From assembly GCA_031216915.1 (NCBI GenBank), contig CM062292.1, forward strand, positions 6,635,920 through 6,699,919: a stretch of 64,000 nucleotides of DNA, read 5' to 3'. The stretch's first letter is position 1. Each line of letters opens with the position of its first letter. Shown here piece after piece: positions 11,450-25,240 of the stretch. The notes below the pieces were generated by a model. That model made no database searches. It saw nothing but the letters and a program-made list of their open reading frames with translations, and was not told the DNA's origin. The DNA is from Pictodentalium vernedei (Eukaryota; Mollusca; Scaphopoda; Dentaliida; Dentaliidae). The position numbers were made by a program, and so were the translations under genes.

Positions 11450-14400
11450 GTATTAGAGATTAGTTTCTTATGGGTGTTAGGGATTAGTATCTTATGGGTG
11501 TTAGGGATTAGTTTCTTATGGGTATTAGAGATTAGTTTCTTATGGGTGTTAGGGATTAGTTTCTTATGGGTATTAGTGATTAGTTTCTTATGGGTGTTAG
11601 GGATTAGTTTCTTATGGGTATTAGGGTTTAGTTTCTTATGAGTGTTAGGGATTAGTTTCTTATGGGTATTAGAGATTAGTTTCTTATGGGTGTTAGGGAT
11701 TAGTTTCTTATGGGTGTTAGGGTTTAGTTTCTTATGAGTGTTAGGGATTAGTTTCTTATGGGTGTTAGGGATTAGTTTCTTATGGGTGTTAGGGATTAGT
11801 TTCTTGTGGGTGTTAGGGATTAGTTTCTTATGGGTGTTAGGGATTAGTTTCTTATGGGTTTTAGGGATTAGTTTCTTGTGGATGTTAGGGATTAGTTTCT
11901 TATGGGTGTTAGGTTTTAGTTTCTTATGGGTGTTAGGGATTAGTTTCTTATGGGTGTTAGGGATTAGTTTCTTATGGGTATTAGAGATTAGTTTCTTATG
12001 GGTGTTAGGGATTAGTTTCTTATGGGTGTTAGGGATTAGTTTCTTATGGGTGTTAGGGATTAGTTTCTTATGGGTATTAGAGATTAGTTTCTTATGGGTG
12101 TTAGGGATTAGTTTCTTATGAGTGTTAGGGATTAGTTTCTTATGGGTGTTAGGGATTAGTTTCTTGTGGGTGTTAGGGATTAGTTTCTTATGGGTATTAG
12201 AGATTAGTTTCTTATGGGTGTTAGGGTTTAGTTTCTTATGGGTATTAGAGATTAGTTTCTTATGGGTGTTAGGGATTAGTTTCTTATGGGTATTAGAGAT
12301 TAGTTTCTTATGGGTGTTAGGGAGTAGTTTCTTATGGGTATTAGAGATTAGTTTCTTATGGGTGTTAGGGATTAGTTTCTTATGGGTATTAGAGATTAGT
12401 TTCTTATGGGTGTTAGGGATTAGTTTCTTATGGGTGTTAGGGATTAGTTTCTTATGGGTATTAGAGATTAGTTTCTTATGGGTGTTAGGGATTAGTTTCT
12501 TATGGGTATTAGTGATTAGTTTCTTATGGGTGTTAGGGATTAGTTTCTTATGGGTATTAGGGTTTAGTTTCTTATGAGTGTTAGGGATTAGTTTCTTATG
12601 GGTATTAGAGATTAGTTTCTTATGGGTGTTAGGGATTAGTTTCTTATGGGTGTTAGGGTTTAGTTTCTTATGAGTGTTAGGGATTAGTTTCTTATGGGTG
12701 TTAGGGATTAGTTTCTTATGGGTGTTAGGGTTTAGTTTCTTATGAGTGTTAGGGATTAGTTTCTTATGGGTGTTAGGGATTAGTTTCTTATGTGTGTTAG
12801 GGATTAGTTTCTTATGGGTATTAGAGATTAGTTTCTTATGGGTGTTAGGGTTTAGTTTCTTATTGGTGTTAGGGATTATTTTCTTATGTGTGTTAGGGAT
12901 TAGTTTCTTATGGGTGTTAGGGATTAGTTTCTTATGGGTGTTAGGGATTAGTTTCTTATGGGTATTAGAGATTAGTTTCTTATGGGTGTTAGGGATTAGT
13001 TTCTTATGGGTGTTAGGGATTAGTTTCTTATGGGTGTTAGGGATTAGATTCTTATGGGTGTTAGGGATTAGTGTCTTATGGGTGTTAGGGTTTAGTGTCT
13101 TATGGGTGTTAGGGTTTAGTTTCTTATGGGTGTTAGGGATTAGTTTCTTATGGGTGTTAGGAATTAGTTTCTTATGGGTGTTAGGGATTAGTTTCTTATG
13201 GGTGTTAGGGATTAGTTTCTTATGGGTATTAGAGATTAGTTTCTTATGGGTATTAGAGATTAGTTTCTTATGGGTGTTAGGGTTTAGTTTCTTATGGGTG
13301 TTAGGGATTAGTTTCTTATGGGTGTTAGGGATTAGTTTCTTATGAGTGTTAGGGATTAGTTTCTTATGGGTGTTAGGGATTAGTTTCTTATGGGTGTTAG
13401 GGATTAGTTTCTTATGGGTGTTAGGGATTAGTGTCTTATGGGTGTTAGGGTTTAGTGTCTTATGGGTGTTAGGGATTAGTTTCTTATGGGTGTTAGGGAT
13501 TAGTTTCTTATGGGTGTTAGGGATTAGTGTCTTATGGGTGTTAGGGTTTAGTGTCTTAGGGGTGTTAGGGATTAGTTTCTTATGGGTGTTAGGGATTAGT
13601 TTCTTATGGGTATTAGGGTTTAGTGTCTTATGGGTGTTAGGTTTTAGTTTCTTATGGGTGTTAGGGATTAGTTTCTTATGGGTGTTAGGGATTAGTTTCT
13701 TATGGGTGTTAGGGATTAGTTTCTTATGGGTATTAGGGTTTAGTGTCTTATGGGTGTTAGGTTTTAGTTTCTTATGGGTGTTAGGGATTAGTTTCTTATG
13801 GGTGTTAGGGATTAGTTTCTTATGGGTGTTAGGGTTTAGTTTCTTATGAGTGTTAGGGATTAGTTTCTTATGGGTATTAGAGATTAGTTTCTTATGGGTG
13901 TTAGGGATTAGTTTCTTATGGGTGTTAGGGATTAGTTTCTTATGGGTGTTAGGGTTTAGTTTCTTATGGGTGTTAGGGATTAGTTTCTTATGGGTATTAG
14001 AGATTAGTTTCTTATGGGTGTTAGGGATTAGTTTCTTATGGGTGTTAGGGATTAGTTTCTTATGGGTGTTAGGGTTTAGTTTCTTATGGGTGTTAGGGAT
14101 TAGTTTCTTATGGGTATTAGAGATTAGTTTCTTATGGGTGTTAGGGATTAGTTTCTTATGGGTGTTAGGGATTAGTTTCTTATGGGTGTTCGGGATTAGT
14201 TTCTTACGGGTATTAGAGATTAGTTTCTTATGGGTATTAGAGATTAGTTTCTTATGGGTATTAGAGATTAGTTTCTTATGGGTGTTAGGGTTTAGTTTCT
14301 TATGGGTATTAGAGATTAGTTTCTTATGGGTATTAGAGATTAGTTTCTTATGGGTGTTAGGGTTTAGTTTCTTATGGGTGTTAGGGATTAGTTTCTTATG

Positions 14401-14881
14401 GGTGTTAGGGTTTAGTTTCTTATGGGTGTTAGGGATTAGTTTCTTATGGGTATTAGAGATTAGTTTCTTATGGGTGTTAGGGATTAGTTTCTTATGGGTG
14501 TTAGGGATTAGTTTCTCATGGGTGTTAGGGTTTAGTTTCTTATGGGTGTTAGGGATTAGTTTCTTATGGGTATTAGAGATTAGTTTCTTATGGGTGTTAG
14601 GGATTAGTTTCTTATGGGTGTTAGGGATTAGTTTCTTATGGGTGTTCGGGATTAGTTTCTTACGGGTATTAGAGATTAGTTTCTTATGGGTATTAGAGAT
14701 TAGTTTCTTATGGGTATTAGAGATTAGTTTCTTATGGGTGTTAGGGTTTAGTTTCTTATGGGTATTAGAGATTAGTTTCTTATGGGTATTAGAGATTAGT
14801 TTCTTATGGGTGTTAGGGTTTAGTTTCTTATGGGTGTTAGGGATTAGTTTCTTATGGGTGTTAGGGATTAGTTTCTTATGA
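11450..14881 (+). repeat. Higher-order repeat A, copy H3 (rearranged, partial)
   Basis: The order of variants matches about 1,860-4,970 of H1 at an offset of 9,590-9,599 bp, including the ATTATTTTCTTATGTG landmark near 12875. Two rearrangements show: the TAGTGTCTTA run at 13346-13849 is 144 bp (6 units) shorter than at 3747-4394, and the GTTCGGG/TTACGGG segment occurs twice (near 14190 and 14645), making that section 456 bp (19 units) longer than in H1. Both changes are whole numbers of monomers, as expected from unequal exchange. Confidence 0.8.
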
Positions 14882-15864
14882 GTGTTAGGGATTAGTTTCT
14901 TATGGATGTTAGGGATTAGTTTCTTATGGGTATTAGAGATTAGTTTCTTATGGGTGTTAGGGATTAGTTTCTTATGGGTGTTAGAGATTAGTTTCTTATG
15001 GGTGTTAGGGATTAGTTTCTTATGGGTGTTAGGGATTAGTTTCTTATGGGTGTTAGGGATTAGTGTCTTATGGGTGTTAGGGTTTAGTGTCTTATGGGTG
15101 TTAGGGATTAGTTTCTTATGGGTGTTAGGGATTAGTTTCTTATGGGTATTAGGGTTTAGTGTCTTATGGGTGTTAGGTTTTAGTTTCTTATGGGTGTTAG
15201 GGATTAGTTTCTTATGGGTGTTAGGGATTAGTTTCTTATGGGTGTTAGGGATTAGTTTCTTATGGGTGTTAGGGTTTAGTTTCTTATGAGTGTTAGGGAT
15301 TAGTTTCTTATGGGTGTTAGGGTTTAGTTTCTTATGGGTATTAGAGATTAGTTTCTTATGGGTGTTAGGGATTAGTTTCTTATGGGTATTAGAGATTAGT
15401 TTCTTATGGGTGTTAGGGATTAGTTTCTTATGGGTGTTAGGGATTAGTTTCTTATGGGTGTTAGGGATTAGTTTTTATGAGTGTTAGGGATTAGTTTCTT
15501 ATGGGTGTTAGGGATTAGTTTCTTATGGGTGTTAGGGATTAGTTTCTTATGGGTGTTAGGGATTAGTTTCTTATGGGTGTTAGGGATTAGGGTCTTATGG
15601 GTGTTAGGGTTTAGTGTCTTATGGGTGTTAGGGTTTAGTTTCTTATGGGTGTTAGGGATTAGTTTCTTATGGGTGTTAGGAATTAGTTTCTTATGGGTGT
15701 TAGGGATTAGTTTCTTATGGGTGTTAGGGATTAGTGTCTTATGGGTATTAGAGATTAGTTTCTTATGGGTATTAGAGATTAGTTTCTTATGGGTGTTAGG
15801 GTTTAGTTTCTTATGGGTGTTAGGGATTAGTTTCTTATGGGTGTTAGGGATTAGTTTCTTATGA
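14882..15864 (+). repeat. 983-bp higher-order unit (599-bp + 384-bp modules)
   Basis: A 599-bp module (14882-15480) starting with a TTATGAGTG then TTATGGATG pair and ending in a single-base-deleted monomer near 15470, followed by a 384-bp module (15481-15864) ending just before the next TTATGAGTG/TTATGGATG pair. The total is 41 monomers minus one base. The same modules recur at 15865, 17087, 17471, 26853, 27452, 27836, 28435 and 28819. Confidence 0.85.
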
Positions 15865-18069
15865 GTGTTAGGGATTAGTTTCTTATGGATGTTAGGGATT
15901 AGTTTCTTATGGGTATTAGAGATTAGTTTCTTATGGGTGTTAGGGATTAGTTTCTTATGGGTGTTAGGGATTAGTTTCTTATGGGTGTTAGGGATTAGTT
16001 TCTTATGGGTGTTAGGGATTAGTTTCTTATGGGTGTTAGGGATTAGTGTCTTATGGGTGTTAGGGTTTACTGTCTTATGGGTGTTAGGGATTAGTTTCTT
16101 ATGGGTGTTAGGGATTAGTTTCTTATGGGTATTAGGGTTTAGTGTCTTATGGGTGTTAGGTTTTAGTTTCTTATGGGTGTTAGGGATTAGTTTCTTATGG
16201 GTGTTAGGGATTAGTTTCTTATGGGTGTTAGGGATTAGTTTCTTATGGGTGTTAGGGTTTAGTTTCTTATGAGTGTTAGGGATTAGTTTCTTATGGGTGT
16301 TAGGGTTTAGTTTCTTATGGGTATTAGAGATTAGTTTCTTATGGGTGTTAGGGATTAGTTTCTTATGGGTATTAGAGATTAGTTTCTTATGGGTGTTAGG
16401 GATTAGTTTCTTATGGGTGTTAGGGATTAGTTTCTTATGGGTGTTAGGGATTAGTTTTTATGAGTGTTAGGGATTAGTTTCTTATGGGTGTTAGGGATTA
16501 GTTTCTTATGGGTATTAGAGATTAGTTTCTTATGGGTGTTAGGGATTAGTTTCTTATGGGTGTTAGGGATTAGTTTCTTACGGGTGTTAGGGATTAGTTT
16601 CTTATGGGTGTTAGGGATTAGTTTCTTATGGGTGTTAGGGATTAGTTTCTTATGGGTGTTAGGGATTAGTGTCTTATGGGTGTTAGGGTTTAGTGTCTTA
16701 TGGGTGTTAGGGATTAGTTTCTTATGGGTGTTAGGGATTAGTTTCTTATGGGTATTAGGGTTTAGTGTCTTATGGGTGTTAGGTTTTAGTTTCTTATGGG
16801 TGTTAGGGATTAGTTTCTTATGGGTGTTAGGGATTAGTTTCTTATGGGTGTTAGGGATTAGTTTCTTATGGGTGTTAGGGTTTAGTTTCTTATGAGTGTT
16901 AGGGATTAGTTTCTTATGGGTGTTAGGGTTTAGTTTCTTATGGGTATTAGAGATTAGTTTCTTATGGGTGTTAGGGATTAGTTTCTTATGGGTATTAGAG
17001 ATTAGTTTCTTATGGGTGTTAGGGATTAGTTTCTTATGGGTGTTAGGGATTAGTTTCTTATGGGTGTTAGGGATTAGTTTTTATGAGTGTTAGGGATTAG
17101 TTTCTTATGGGTGTTAGGGATTAGTTTCTTATGGGTGTTAGGGATTAGTTTCTTATGGGTGTTAGGGATTAGTTTCTTATGGGTGTTAGGGATTAGTGTC
17201 TTATGGGTGTTAGGGTTTAGTGTCTTATGGGTGTTAGGGTTTAGTTTCTTATGGGTGTTAGGGATTAGTTTCTTATGGGTGTTAGGGATTAGTTTCTTAT
17301 GGGTGTTAGGGATTAGTTTCTTATGGGTGTTAGGGATTAGTGTCTTATGGGTATTAGAGATTAGTTTCTTATGGGTATTAGAGATTAGTTTCCTATGGGT
17401 GTTAGGGTTTAGTTTCTTATGGGTGTTAGGGATTAGTTTCTTATGGGTGTTAGGGATTAGTTTCTTATGAGTGTTAGGGATTAGTTTCTTATGGATGTTA
17501 GGGATTAGTTTCTTATGGGTATTAGAGTTTAGTTTCTTATGGGTGTTAGGGATTAGTTTCTTATGGGTGTTAGGGATTAGTTTCTTATGGGTGTTAGGGA
17601 TTAGTTTCTTATGGGTGTTAGGGATTAGTTTCTTATGGGTGTTAGGGATTAGTGTCTTATGGGTGTTAGGGTTTAGTGTCTTATGGGTGTTAGGGATTAG
17701 TTTCTTATGGGTGTTAGGGATTAGTTTCTTATGGGTATTAGGGTTTAGTGTCTTATGGGTGTTAGGTTTTAGTTTCTTATGGGTGTTAGGGATTAGTTTC
17801 TTATGGGTGTTAGGGATTAGTTTCTTATGGGTGTTAGGGATTAGTTTCTTATGGGTGTTAGGGTTTAGTTTCTTATGAGTGTTAGGGATTAGTTTCTTAT
17901 GGGTGTTAGGGTTTAGTTTCTTATGGGTATTAGAGATTAGTTTCTTATGGGTGTTAGGGATTAGTTTCTTATGGGTATTAGAGATTAGTTTCTTATGGGT
18001 GTTAGGGATTAGTTTCTTATGGGTGTTAGGGATTAGTTTCTTATGGGTGTTAGGGATTAGTTTTTATGA
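15865..18069 (+). repeat. Module series: 599, 623, 384, 599 bp
   Basis: The module order is 599 bp (15865-16463), a 623-bp variant (16464-17086, 24 bp longer than the 599-bp form), 384 bp (17087-17470) and 599 bp (17471-18069). Each long module ends with the single-base-deleted monomer (TAGTTTTTATGAG near 16453, 17076 and 18059). The 384-bp module expected between the first two long modules is absent, so one deletion or unequal exchange has occurred here. Confidence 0.83.
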
Positions 18070-21000
18070 GTGTTAGGGATTAGTTTCTTATGGGTGTTAG
18101 GGATTAGTTTCTTATGGGTGTTAGGGATTAGTTTCTTATGGGTGTTAGGGATTAGTGTCTTATGGGTGTTAGGGTTTAGTGTCTTATGGGTGTTAGGGAT
18201 TAGTTTCTTATGGGTGTTAGGGATTAGTTTCTTATGGGTGTTAGGGTTTAGTGTCTTATGGGTGTTAGGTTTTAGTTTCTTATGGGTGTTAGGGATTAGT
18301 TTCTTATGGGAGTTAGGGTTTAGTTTCTTATGGGTGTTAGGTTTTAGTTTCTTATGGGTGTTAGGGATTAGGTTCTTATGGGAGTTAGGGTTTAGTTTCT
18401 TATGGGTGTTAGAGATTAGTTTCTTATGGGTGTTGGGGATTAGTTTCTTATGGGTGTTAGGGATTAGTTTCTTATGGGTATTAGGGATTAGTTTCTTATG
18501 GGTGTTAGGGATTAGTTTCTTATGGGTGTTAGAGATTAGTTTCTTATGGGTGTTAGGTTTTAGTTTCTTATGGGTGTTGGGGATTAGTTTCTTATGGGTG
18601 TTAGGGTTTAGTTTCTTATGGGTATTAGAGATTAGTTTCTTATGGGTATTAGAGATTAGTTTCTTATGGGTGTTAGGGATTAGTTTCTTATGGGTGTTAG
18701 GGTTTAGTTTCTTATGGGTGTTAGGGATTAGTTTCTTATGGGTGTTAGGGATTAGTTTCTTATGGGTGTTGGGGTTTAGTTTCTTATGGATGTTAGGGAT
18801 TAGTTTCTTATGGGTGTTAGGGATTAGTTTCTTATGGGTGTTAGGGATTAGTTTCTTATGGGTGTTAGGGTTTAGTTTCTTATGGATGTTAGGGATTAGT
18901 TTCTTATGGGTGTTAGGGATTAGTTTCTTATGGGTGTTGGGGATTAGTTTCTTATGGGTGTTAGGGATTAGTTTCTTATGGGTGTTAGGTTTTAGTTTCT
19001 TATGGGTATTAGGGATTAGTTTCTTATGGGTGTTAGGGATTAGTTTCTTATGGGTGTTAGGTTTTAGTTTCTTATGGGTATTAGGGATTAGTTTCTTATG
19101 GGTGTTAGGGATTAGTTTCTTATGGGTATTAGGGTTTAGTTTCTTATGGGTGTTAGGGATTAGTTTCTTATGGGTGTTAGGTTTTAGTTTCTTATGGGTA
19201 TTAGGAATTAGTTTCTTATGGGTGTTAGGGATTAGTTTCTTATGGGTATTAGAGATTAGTTTCTTATGGGTGTTAGGGATTAGTTTCTTATGGGTGTTAG
19301 GGATTAGTTTCTTATGGGTATTAGAGATTAGTTTCTTATGGGTGTTAGGGATTAGTTTCTTATGGGTATTAGTGATTAGTTTCTTATGGGTGTTAGGGAT
19401 TAGTTTCTTATGGGTATTAGGGTTTAGTTTCTTATGAGTGTTAGGGATTAGTTTCTTATGGGTATTAGAGATTAGTTTCTTATGGGTGTTAGGGATTAGT
19501 TTCTTATGGGTGTTAGGGTTTAGTTTCTTATGAGTGTTAGGGATTAGTTTCTTATGGGTGTTAGGGATTAGTTTCTTATGGGTGTTAGGGATTAGTTTCT
19601 TGTGGGTGTTAGGGATTAGTTTCTTATGGGTGTTAGGGATTAGTTTCTTATGGGTTTTAGGGATTACTTTCTTGTGGATGTTAGGGATTAGTTTCTTATG
19701 GGTGTTAGGTTTTAGTTTCTTATGGGTGTTAGGGATTAGTTTCTTATGGGTGTTAGGGATTAGTTTCTTATGGGTATTAGAGATTAGTTTCTTATGGGTG
19801 TTAGGGATTAGTTTCTTATGGGTGTTAGGGATTAGTTTCTTATGGGTGTTAGGGATTAGTTTCTTATGGGTATTAGAGATTAGTTTCTTATGGGTGTTAG
19901 GGATTAGTTTCTTATGAGTGTTAGGGATTAGTTTCTTATGGGTGTTAGGGATTAGTTTCTTGTGGGTGTTAGGGATTAGTTTCTTATGGGTATTAGAGAT
20001 TAGTTTCTTATGGGTGTTAGGGTTTAGTTTCTTATGGGTATTAGAGATTAGTTTCTTATGGGTGTTAGGGATTAGTTTCTTATGGGTATTAGAGATTAGT
20101 TTCTTATGGGTGTTAGGGATTAGTTTCTTATGGGTATTAGAGATTAGTTTCTTATGGGTGTTAGGGATTAGTTTCTTATGGGTATTAGAGATTAGTTTCT
20201 TATGGGTGTTAGGGATTAGTTTCTTATGGGTGTTAGGGATTAGTTTCTTATGGGTATTAGAGATTAGTTTCTTATGGGTGTTAGGGATTAGTTTCTTATG
20301 GGTATTAGTGATTAGTTTCTTATGGGTGTTAGGGATTAGTTTCTTATGGGTATTAGGGTTTAGTTTCTTATGAGTGTTAGGGATTAGTTTCTTATGGGTA
20401 TTAGAGATTAGTTTCTTATGGGTGTTAGGGATTAGTTTCTTATGGGTGTTAGGGTTTAGTTTCTTATGAGTGTTAGGGATTAGTTTCTTATGGGTGTTAG
20501 GGATTAGTTTCTTATGGGTGTTAGGGTTTAGTTTCTTATGAGTGTTAGGGATTAGTTTCTTATGGGTGTTAGGGATTAGTTTCTTATGGGTGTTAGGGAT
20601 TAGTTTCTTATGGGTATTAGAGATTAGTTTCTTATGGGTGTTAGGGTTTAGTTTCTTATTGGTGTTAGGGATTATTTTCTTATGTGTGTTAGGGATTAGT
20701 TTCTTATGGGTGTTAGGGATTAGTTTCTTATGGGTGTTAGGGATTAGTTTCTTATGGGTATTAGAGATTAGTTTCTTATGGGTGTTAGGGATTAGTTTCT
20801 TATGGGTGTTAGGGATTAGTTTCTTATGGGTGTTAAGGATTAGTTTCTTATGGGTGTTAGGGATTAGTGTCTTATGGGTGTTAGGGTTTAGTGTCTTATG
20901 GGTGTTAGGGTTTAGTTTCTTATGGGTGTTAGGGATTAATTTCTTATGGGTGTTAGGAATTAGTTTCTTATGGGTGTTAGGGATTAGTTTCTTATGGGTG

Positions 21001-24000
21001 TTAGGGATTAGTTTCTTATGGGTATTAGAGATTAGTTTCTTATGGGTATTAGAGATTAGTTTCTTATGGGTGTTAGGGTTTAGTTTCTTATGGGTGTTAG
21101 GGATTAGTTTCTTATGGGTGTTAGGGATTAGTTTCTTATGAGTGTTAGGGATTAGTTTCTTATGGGTGTTAGGGATTAGTTTCTTATGGGTGTTAGGGAT
21201 TAGTTTCTTATGGGTGTTAGGGATTAGTGTCTTATGGGTGTTAGGGTTTAGTGTCTTATGGGTGTTAGGGATTAGTTTCTTATGGGTGTTAGGGATTAGT
21301 TTCTTATGGGTGTTAGGGATTAGTGTCTTATGGGTGTTAGGGTTTAGTGTCTTATGGGTGTTAGGGATTAGTTTCTTATGGGTGTTAGGGATTAGTTTCT
21401 TATGGGTATTAGGGTTTAGTGTCTTATGGGTGTTAGGTTTTAGTTTCTTATGGGTGTTAGGGATTAGTTTCTTATGGGTGTTAGGGATTAGTTTCTTATG
21501 GGTGTTAGGGATTAGTTTCTTATGGGTGTTAGGGATTAGTTTCTTATGGGTGTTAGGGATTAGTTTCTTATGGGTGTTAGGGATTAGTGTCTTATGGGTG
21601 TTAGGGTTTAGTGTCTTATGGGTGTTAGGGATTAGTTTCTTATGGGTGTTAGGGATTAGTTTCTTATGGGTATTAGGGTTTAGTGTCTTATGGGTGTTAG
21701 GTTTTAGTTTCTTATGGGTGTTAGGGATTAGTTTCTTATGGGTGTTAGGGATTAGTTTCTTATGGGTGTTAGGGTTTAGTTTCTTATGAGTGTTAGGGAT
21801 TAGTTTCTTATGGGTATTAGAGATTAGTTTCTTATGGGTGTTAGGGATTAGTTTCTTATGGGTGTTAGGGATTAGTTTCTTATGGGTGTTAGGGTTTAGT
21901 TTCTTATGGGTGTTAGGGATTAGTTTCTTATGGTTATTAGAGATTAGTTTCTTATGGGTGTTAGGGATTAGTTTCTTATGGGTGTTAGGGATTAGTTTCT
22001 TATGGGTGTTAGGGTTTAGTTTCTTATGGGTGTTAGGGATTAGTTTCTTATGGGTATTAGAGATTAGTTTCTTATGGGTGTTAGGGATTAGTTTCTTATG
22101 GGTGTTAGGGATTAGTTTCTTATGGGTGTTCGGGATTAGTTTCTTACGGGTATTAGAGATTAGTTTCTTATGGGTATTAGAGATTAGTTTCTTATGGGTA
22201 TTAGAGATTAGTTTCTTATGGGTGTTAGGGTTTAGTTTCTTATGGGTATTAGAGATTAGTTTCTTATGGGTATTAGAGATTAGTTTCTTATGGGTGTTAG
22301 GGTTTAGTTTCTTATGGGTGTTAGGGATTAGTTTCTTATGGGTGTTAGGGATTAGTTTCTTATGAGTGTTAGGGATTAGTTTCTTATGGATGTTAGGGAT
22401 TAGTTTCTTATGGGTATTAGAGATTAGTTTCTTATGGGTGTTAGGGTTTAGTTTCTTATGGGTATTAGAGATTAGTTTCTTATGGGTGTTAGGGATTAGT
22501 TTCTTATGGGTATTAGAGATTAGTTTCTTATGGGTGTTAGGGATTAGTTTCTTATGGGTGTTAGGGATTAGTTTCTTATGGGTGTTAGGGATTAGTTTTT
22601 ATGAGTGTTAGGGATTAGTTTCTTATGGGTGTTAGGGATTAGTTTCTTATGGGTGTTAGGGATTAGTTTCTTATGGGTGTTAGGGATTAGTGTCTTATGG
22701 GTGTTAGGGTTTAGTGTCTTATGGGTGTTAGGGATTAGTTTCTTATGGGTGTTAGGGATTAGTTTCTTATGGGTGTTAGGGTTTAGTGTCTTATGGGTGT
22801 TAGGTTTTAGTTTCTTATGGGTGTTAGGGATTAGTTTCTTATGGGAGTTAGGGTTTAGTTTCTTATGGGTGTTAGGTTTTAGTTTCTTATGGGTGTTAGG
22901 GATTAGGTTCTTATGGGAGTTAGGGTTTAGTTTCTTATGGGTGTTAGAGATTAGTTTCTTATGGGTGTTGGGGATTAGTTTCTTATGGGTGTTAGGGATT
23001 AGTTTCTTATGGGTATTAGGGATTAGTTTCTTATGGGTGTTAGGGATTAGTTTCTTATGGGTGTTAGAGATTAGTTTCTTATGGGTGTTAGGTTTTAGTT
23101 TCTTATGGGTGTTGGGGATTAGTTTCTTATGGGTGTTAGGGTTTAGTTTCTTATGGGTATTAGAGATTAGTTTCTTATGGGTATTAGAGATTAGTTTCTT
23201 ATGGGTGTTAGGGATTAGTTTCTTATGGGTGTTAGGGTTTAGTTTCTTATGGGTGTTAGGGATTAGTTTCTTATGGGTGTTAGGGATTAGTTTCTTATGG
23301 GTGTTGGGGTTTAGTTTCTTATGGATGTTAGGGATTAGTTTCTTATGGGTGTTAGGGATTAGTTTCTTATGGGTGTTAGGGATTAGTTTCTTATGGGTGT
23401 TAGGGTTTAGTTTCTTATGGATGTTAGGGATTAGTTTCTTATGGGTGTTAGGGATTAGTTTCTTATGGGTGTTGGGGATTAGTTTCTTATGGGTGTTAGG
23501 GATTAGTTTCTTATGGGTGTTAGGTTTTAGTTTCTTATGGGTATTAGGGATTAGTTTCTTATGGGTGTTAGGGATTAGTTTCTTATGGGTGTTAGGTTTT
23601 AGTTTCTTATGGGTATTAGGGATTAGTTTCTTATGGGTGTTAGGGATTAGTTTCTTATGGGTATTAGGGTTTAGTTTCTTATGGGTGTTAGGGATTAGTT
23701 TCTTATGGGTGTTAGGTTTTAGTTTCTTATGGGTATTAGGAATTAGTTTCTTATGGGTGTTAGGGATTAGTTTCTTATGGGTATTAGAGATTAGTTTCTT
23801 ATGGGTGTTAGGGATTAGTTTCTTATGGGTGTTAGGGATTAGTTTCTTATGGGTATTAGAGATTAGTTTCTTATGGGTGTTAGGGATTAGTTTCTTATGG
23901 GTATTAGTGATTAGTTTCTTATGGGTGTTAGGGATTAGTTTCTTATGGGTATTAGGGTTTAGTTTCTTATGAGTGTTAGGGATTAGTTTCTTATGGGTAT

Positions 24001-25240
24001 TAGAGATTAGTTTCTTATGGGTGTTAGGGATTAGTTTCTTATGGGTGTTAGGGTTTAGTTTCTTATGAGTGTTAGGGATTAGTTTCTTATGGGTGTTAGG
24101 GATTAGTTTCTTATGGGTGTTAGGGATTAGTTTCTTGTGGGTGTTAGGGATTAGTTTCTTATGGGTGTTAGGGATTAGTTTCTTATGGGTTTTAGGGATT
24201 AGTTTCTTGTGGATGTTAGGGATTAGTTTCTTATGGGTGTTAGGTTTTAGTTTCTTATGGGTGTTAGGGATTAGTTTCTTATGGGTGTTAGGGATTAGTT
24301 TCTTATGGGTATTAGAGATTAGTTTCTTATGGGTGTTAGGGATTAGTTTCTTATGGGTGTTAGGGATTAGTTTCTTATGGGTGTTAGGGATTAGTTTCTT
24401 ATGGGTATTAGAGATTAGTTTCTTATGGGTGTTAGGGATTAGTTTCTTATGAGTGTTAGGGATTAGTTTCTTATGGGTGTTAGGGATTAGTTTCTTGTGG
24501 GTGTTAGGGATTAGTTTCTTATGGGTATTAGAGATTAGTTTCTTATGGGTGTTAGGGTTTAGTTTCTTATGGGTATTAGAGATTAGTTTCTTATGGGTGT
24601 TAGGGATTAGTTTCTTATGGGTATTAGAGATTAGTTTCTTATGGGTGTTAGGGATTAGTTTCTTATGGGTATTAGAGATTAGTTTCTTATGGGTGTTAGG
24701 GATTAGTTTCTTATGGGTATTAGAGATTAGTTTCTTATGGGTGTTAGGGATTAGTTTCTTATGGGTGTTAGGGATTAGTTTCTTATGGGTATTAGAGATT
24801 AGTTTCTTATGGGTGTTAGGGATTAGTTTCTTATGGGTATTAGTGATTAGTTTCTTATGGGTGTTAGGGATTAGTTTCTTATGGGTATTAGGGTTTAGTT
24901 TCTTATGAGTGTTAGGGATTAGTTTCTTATGGGTATTAGAGATTAGTTTCTTATGGGTGTTAGGGATTAGTTTCTTATGGGTGTTAGGGTTTAGTTTCTT
25001 ATGAGTGTTAGGGATTAGTTTCTTATGGGTGTTAGGGATTAGTTTCTTATGGGTGTTAGGGTTTAGTTTCTTATGAGTGTTAGGGATTAGTTTCTTATGG
25101 GTGTTAGGGATTAGTTTCTTATGGGTGTTAGGGATTAGTTTCTTATGGGTATTAGAGATTAGTTTCTTATGGGTGTTAGGGTTTAGTTTCTTATTGGTGT
25201 TAGGGATTATTTTCTTATGTGTGTTAGGGATTAGTTTCTT
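17387..25240 (+). repeat. Segmental duplication within the array, copy 2
   Basis: Second copy of the block at 1-7845, same orientation, starting about 9.5 kb after the first copy ends. It keeps the full-length monomer at about 19580-19600, where copy 1 lost 9 bp, so copy 2 probably has the ancestral state there. Similarity probably extends left of 17387, but copy 1 is cut by the window edge. After about 25240 this copy continues the 4.5-kb higher-order repeat, while copy 1 changes to a different block. Confidence 0.9.
18070..22604 (+). repeat. Higher-order repeat A, copy H4 (complete)
   Basis: A 4,535-bp block with the same landmarks as H1 but without the 9-bp deletion, bounded by single-base-deleted monomers near 18059 and 22594. 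It lies inside copy 2 of the large duplication. H5 follows directly and shares its variants at a 4,535-bp offset. Confidence 0.88.
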
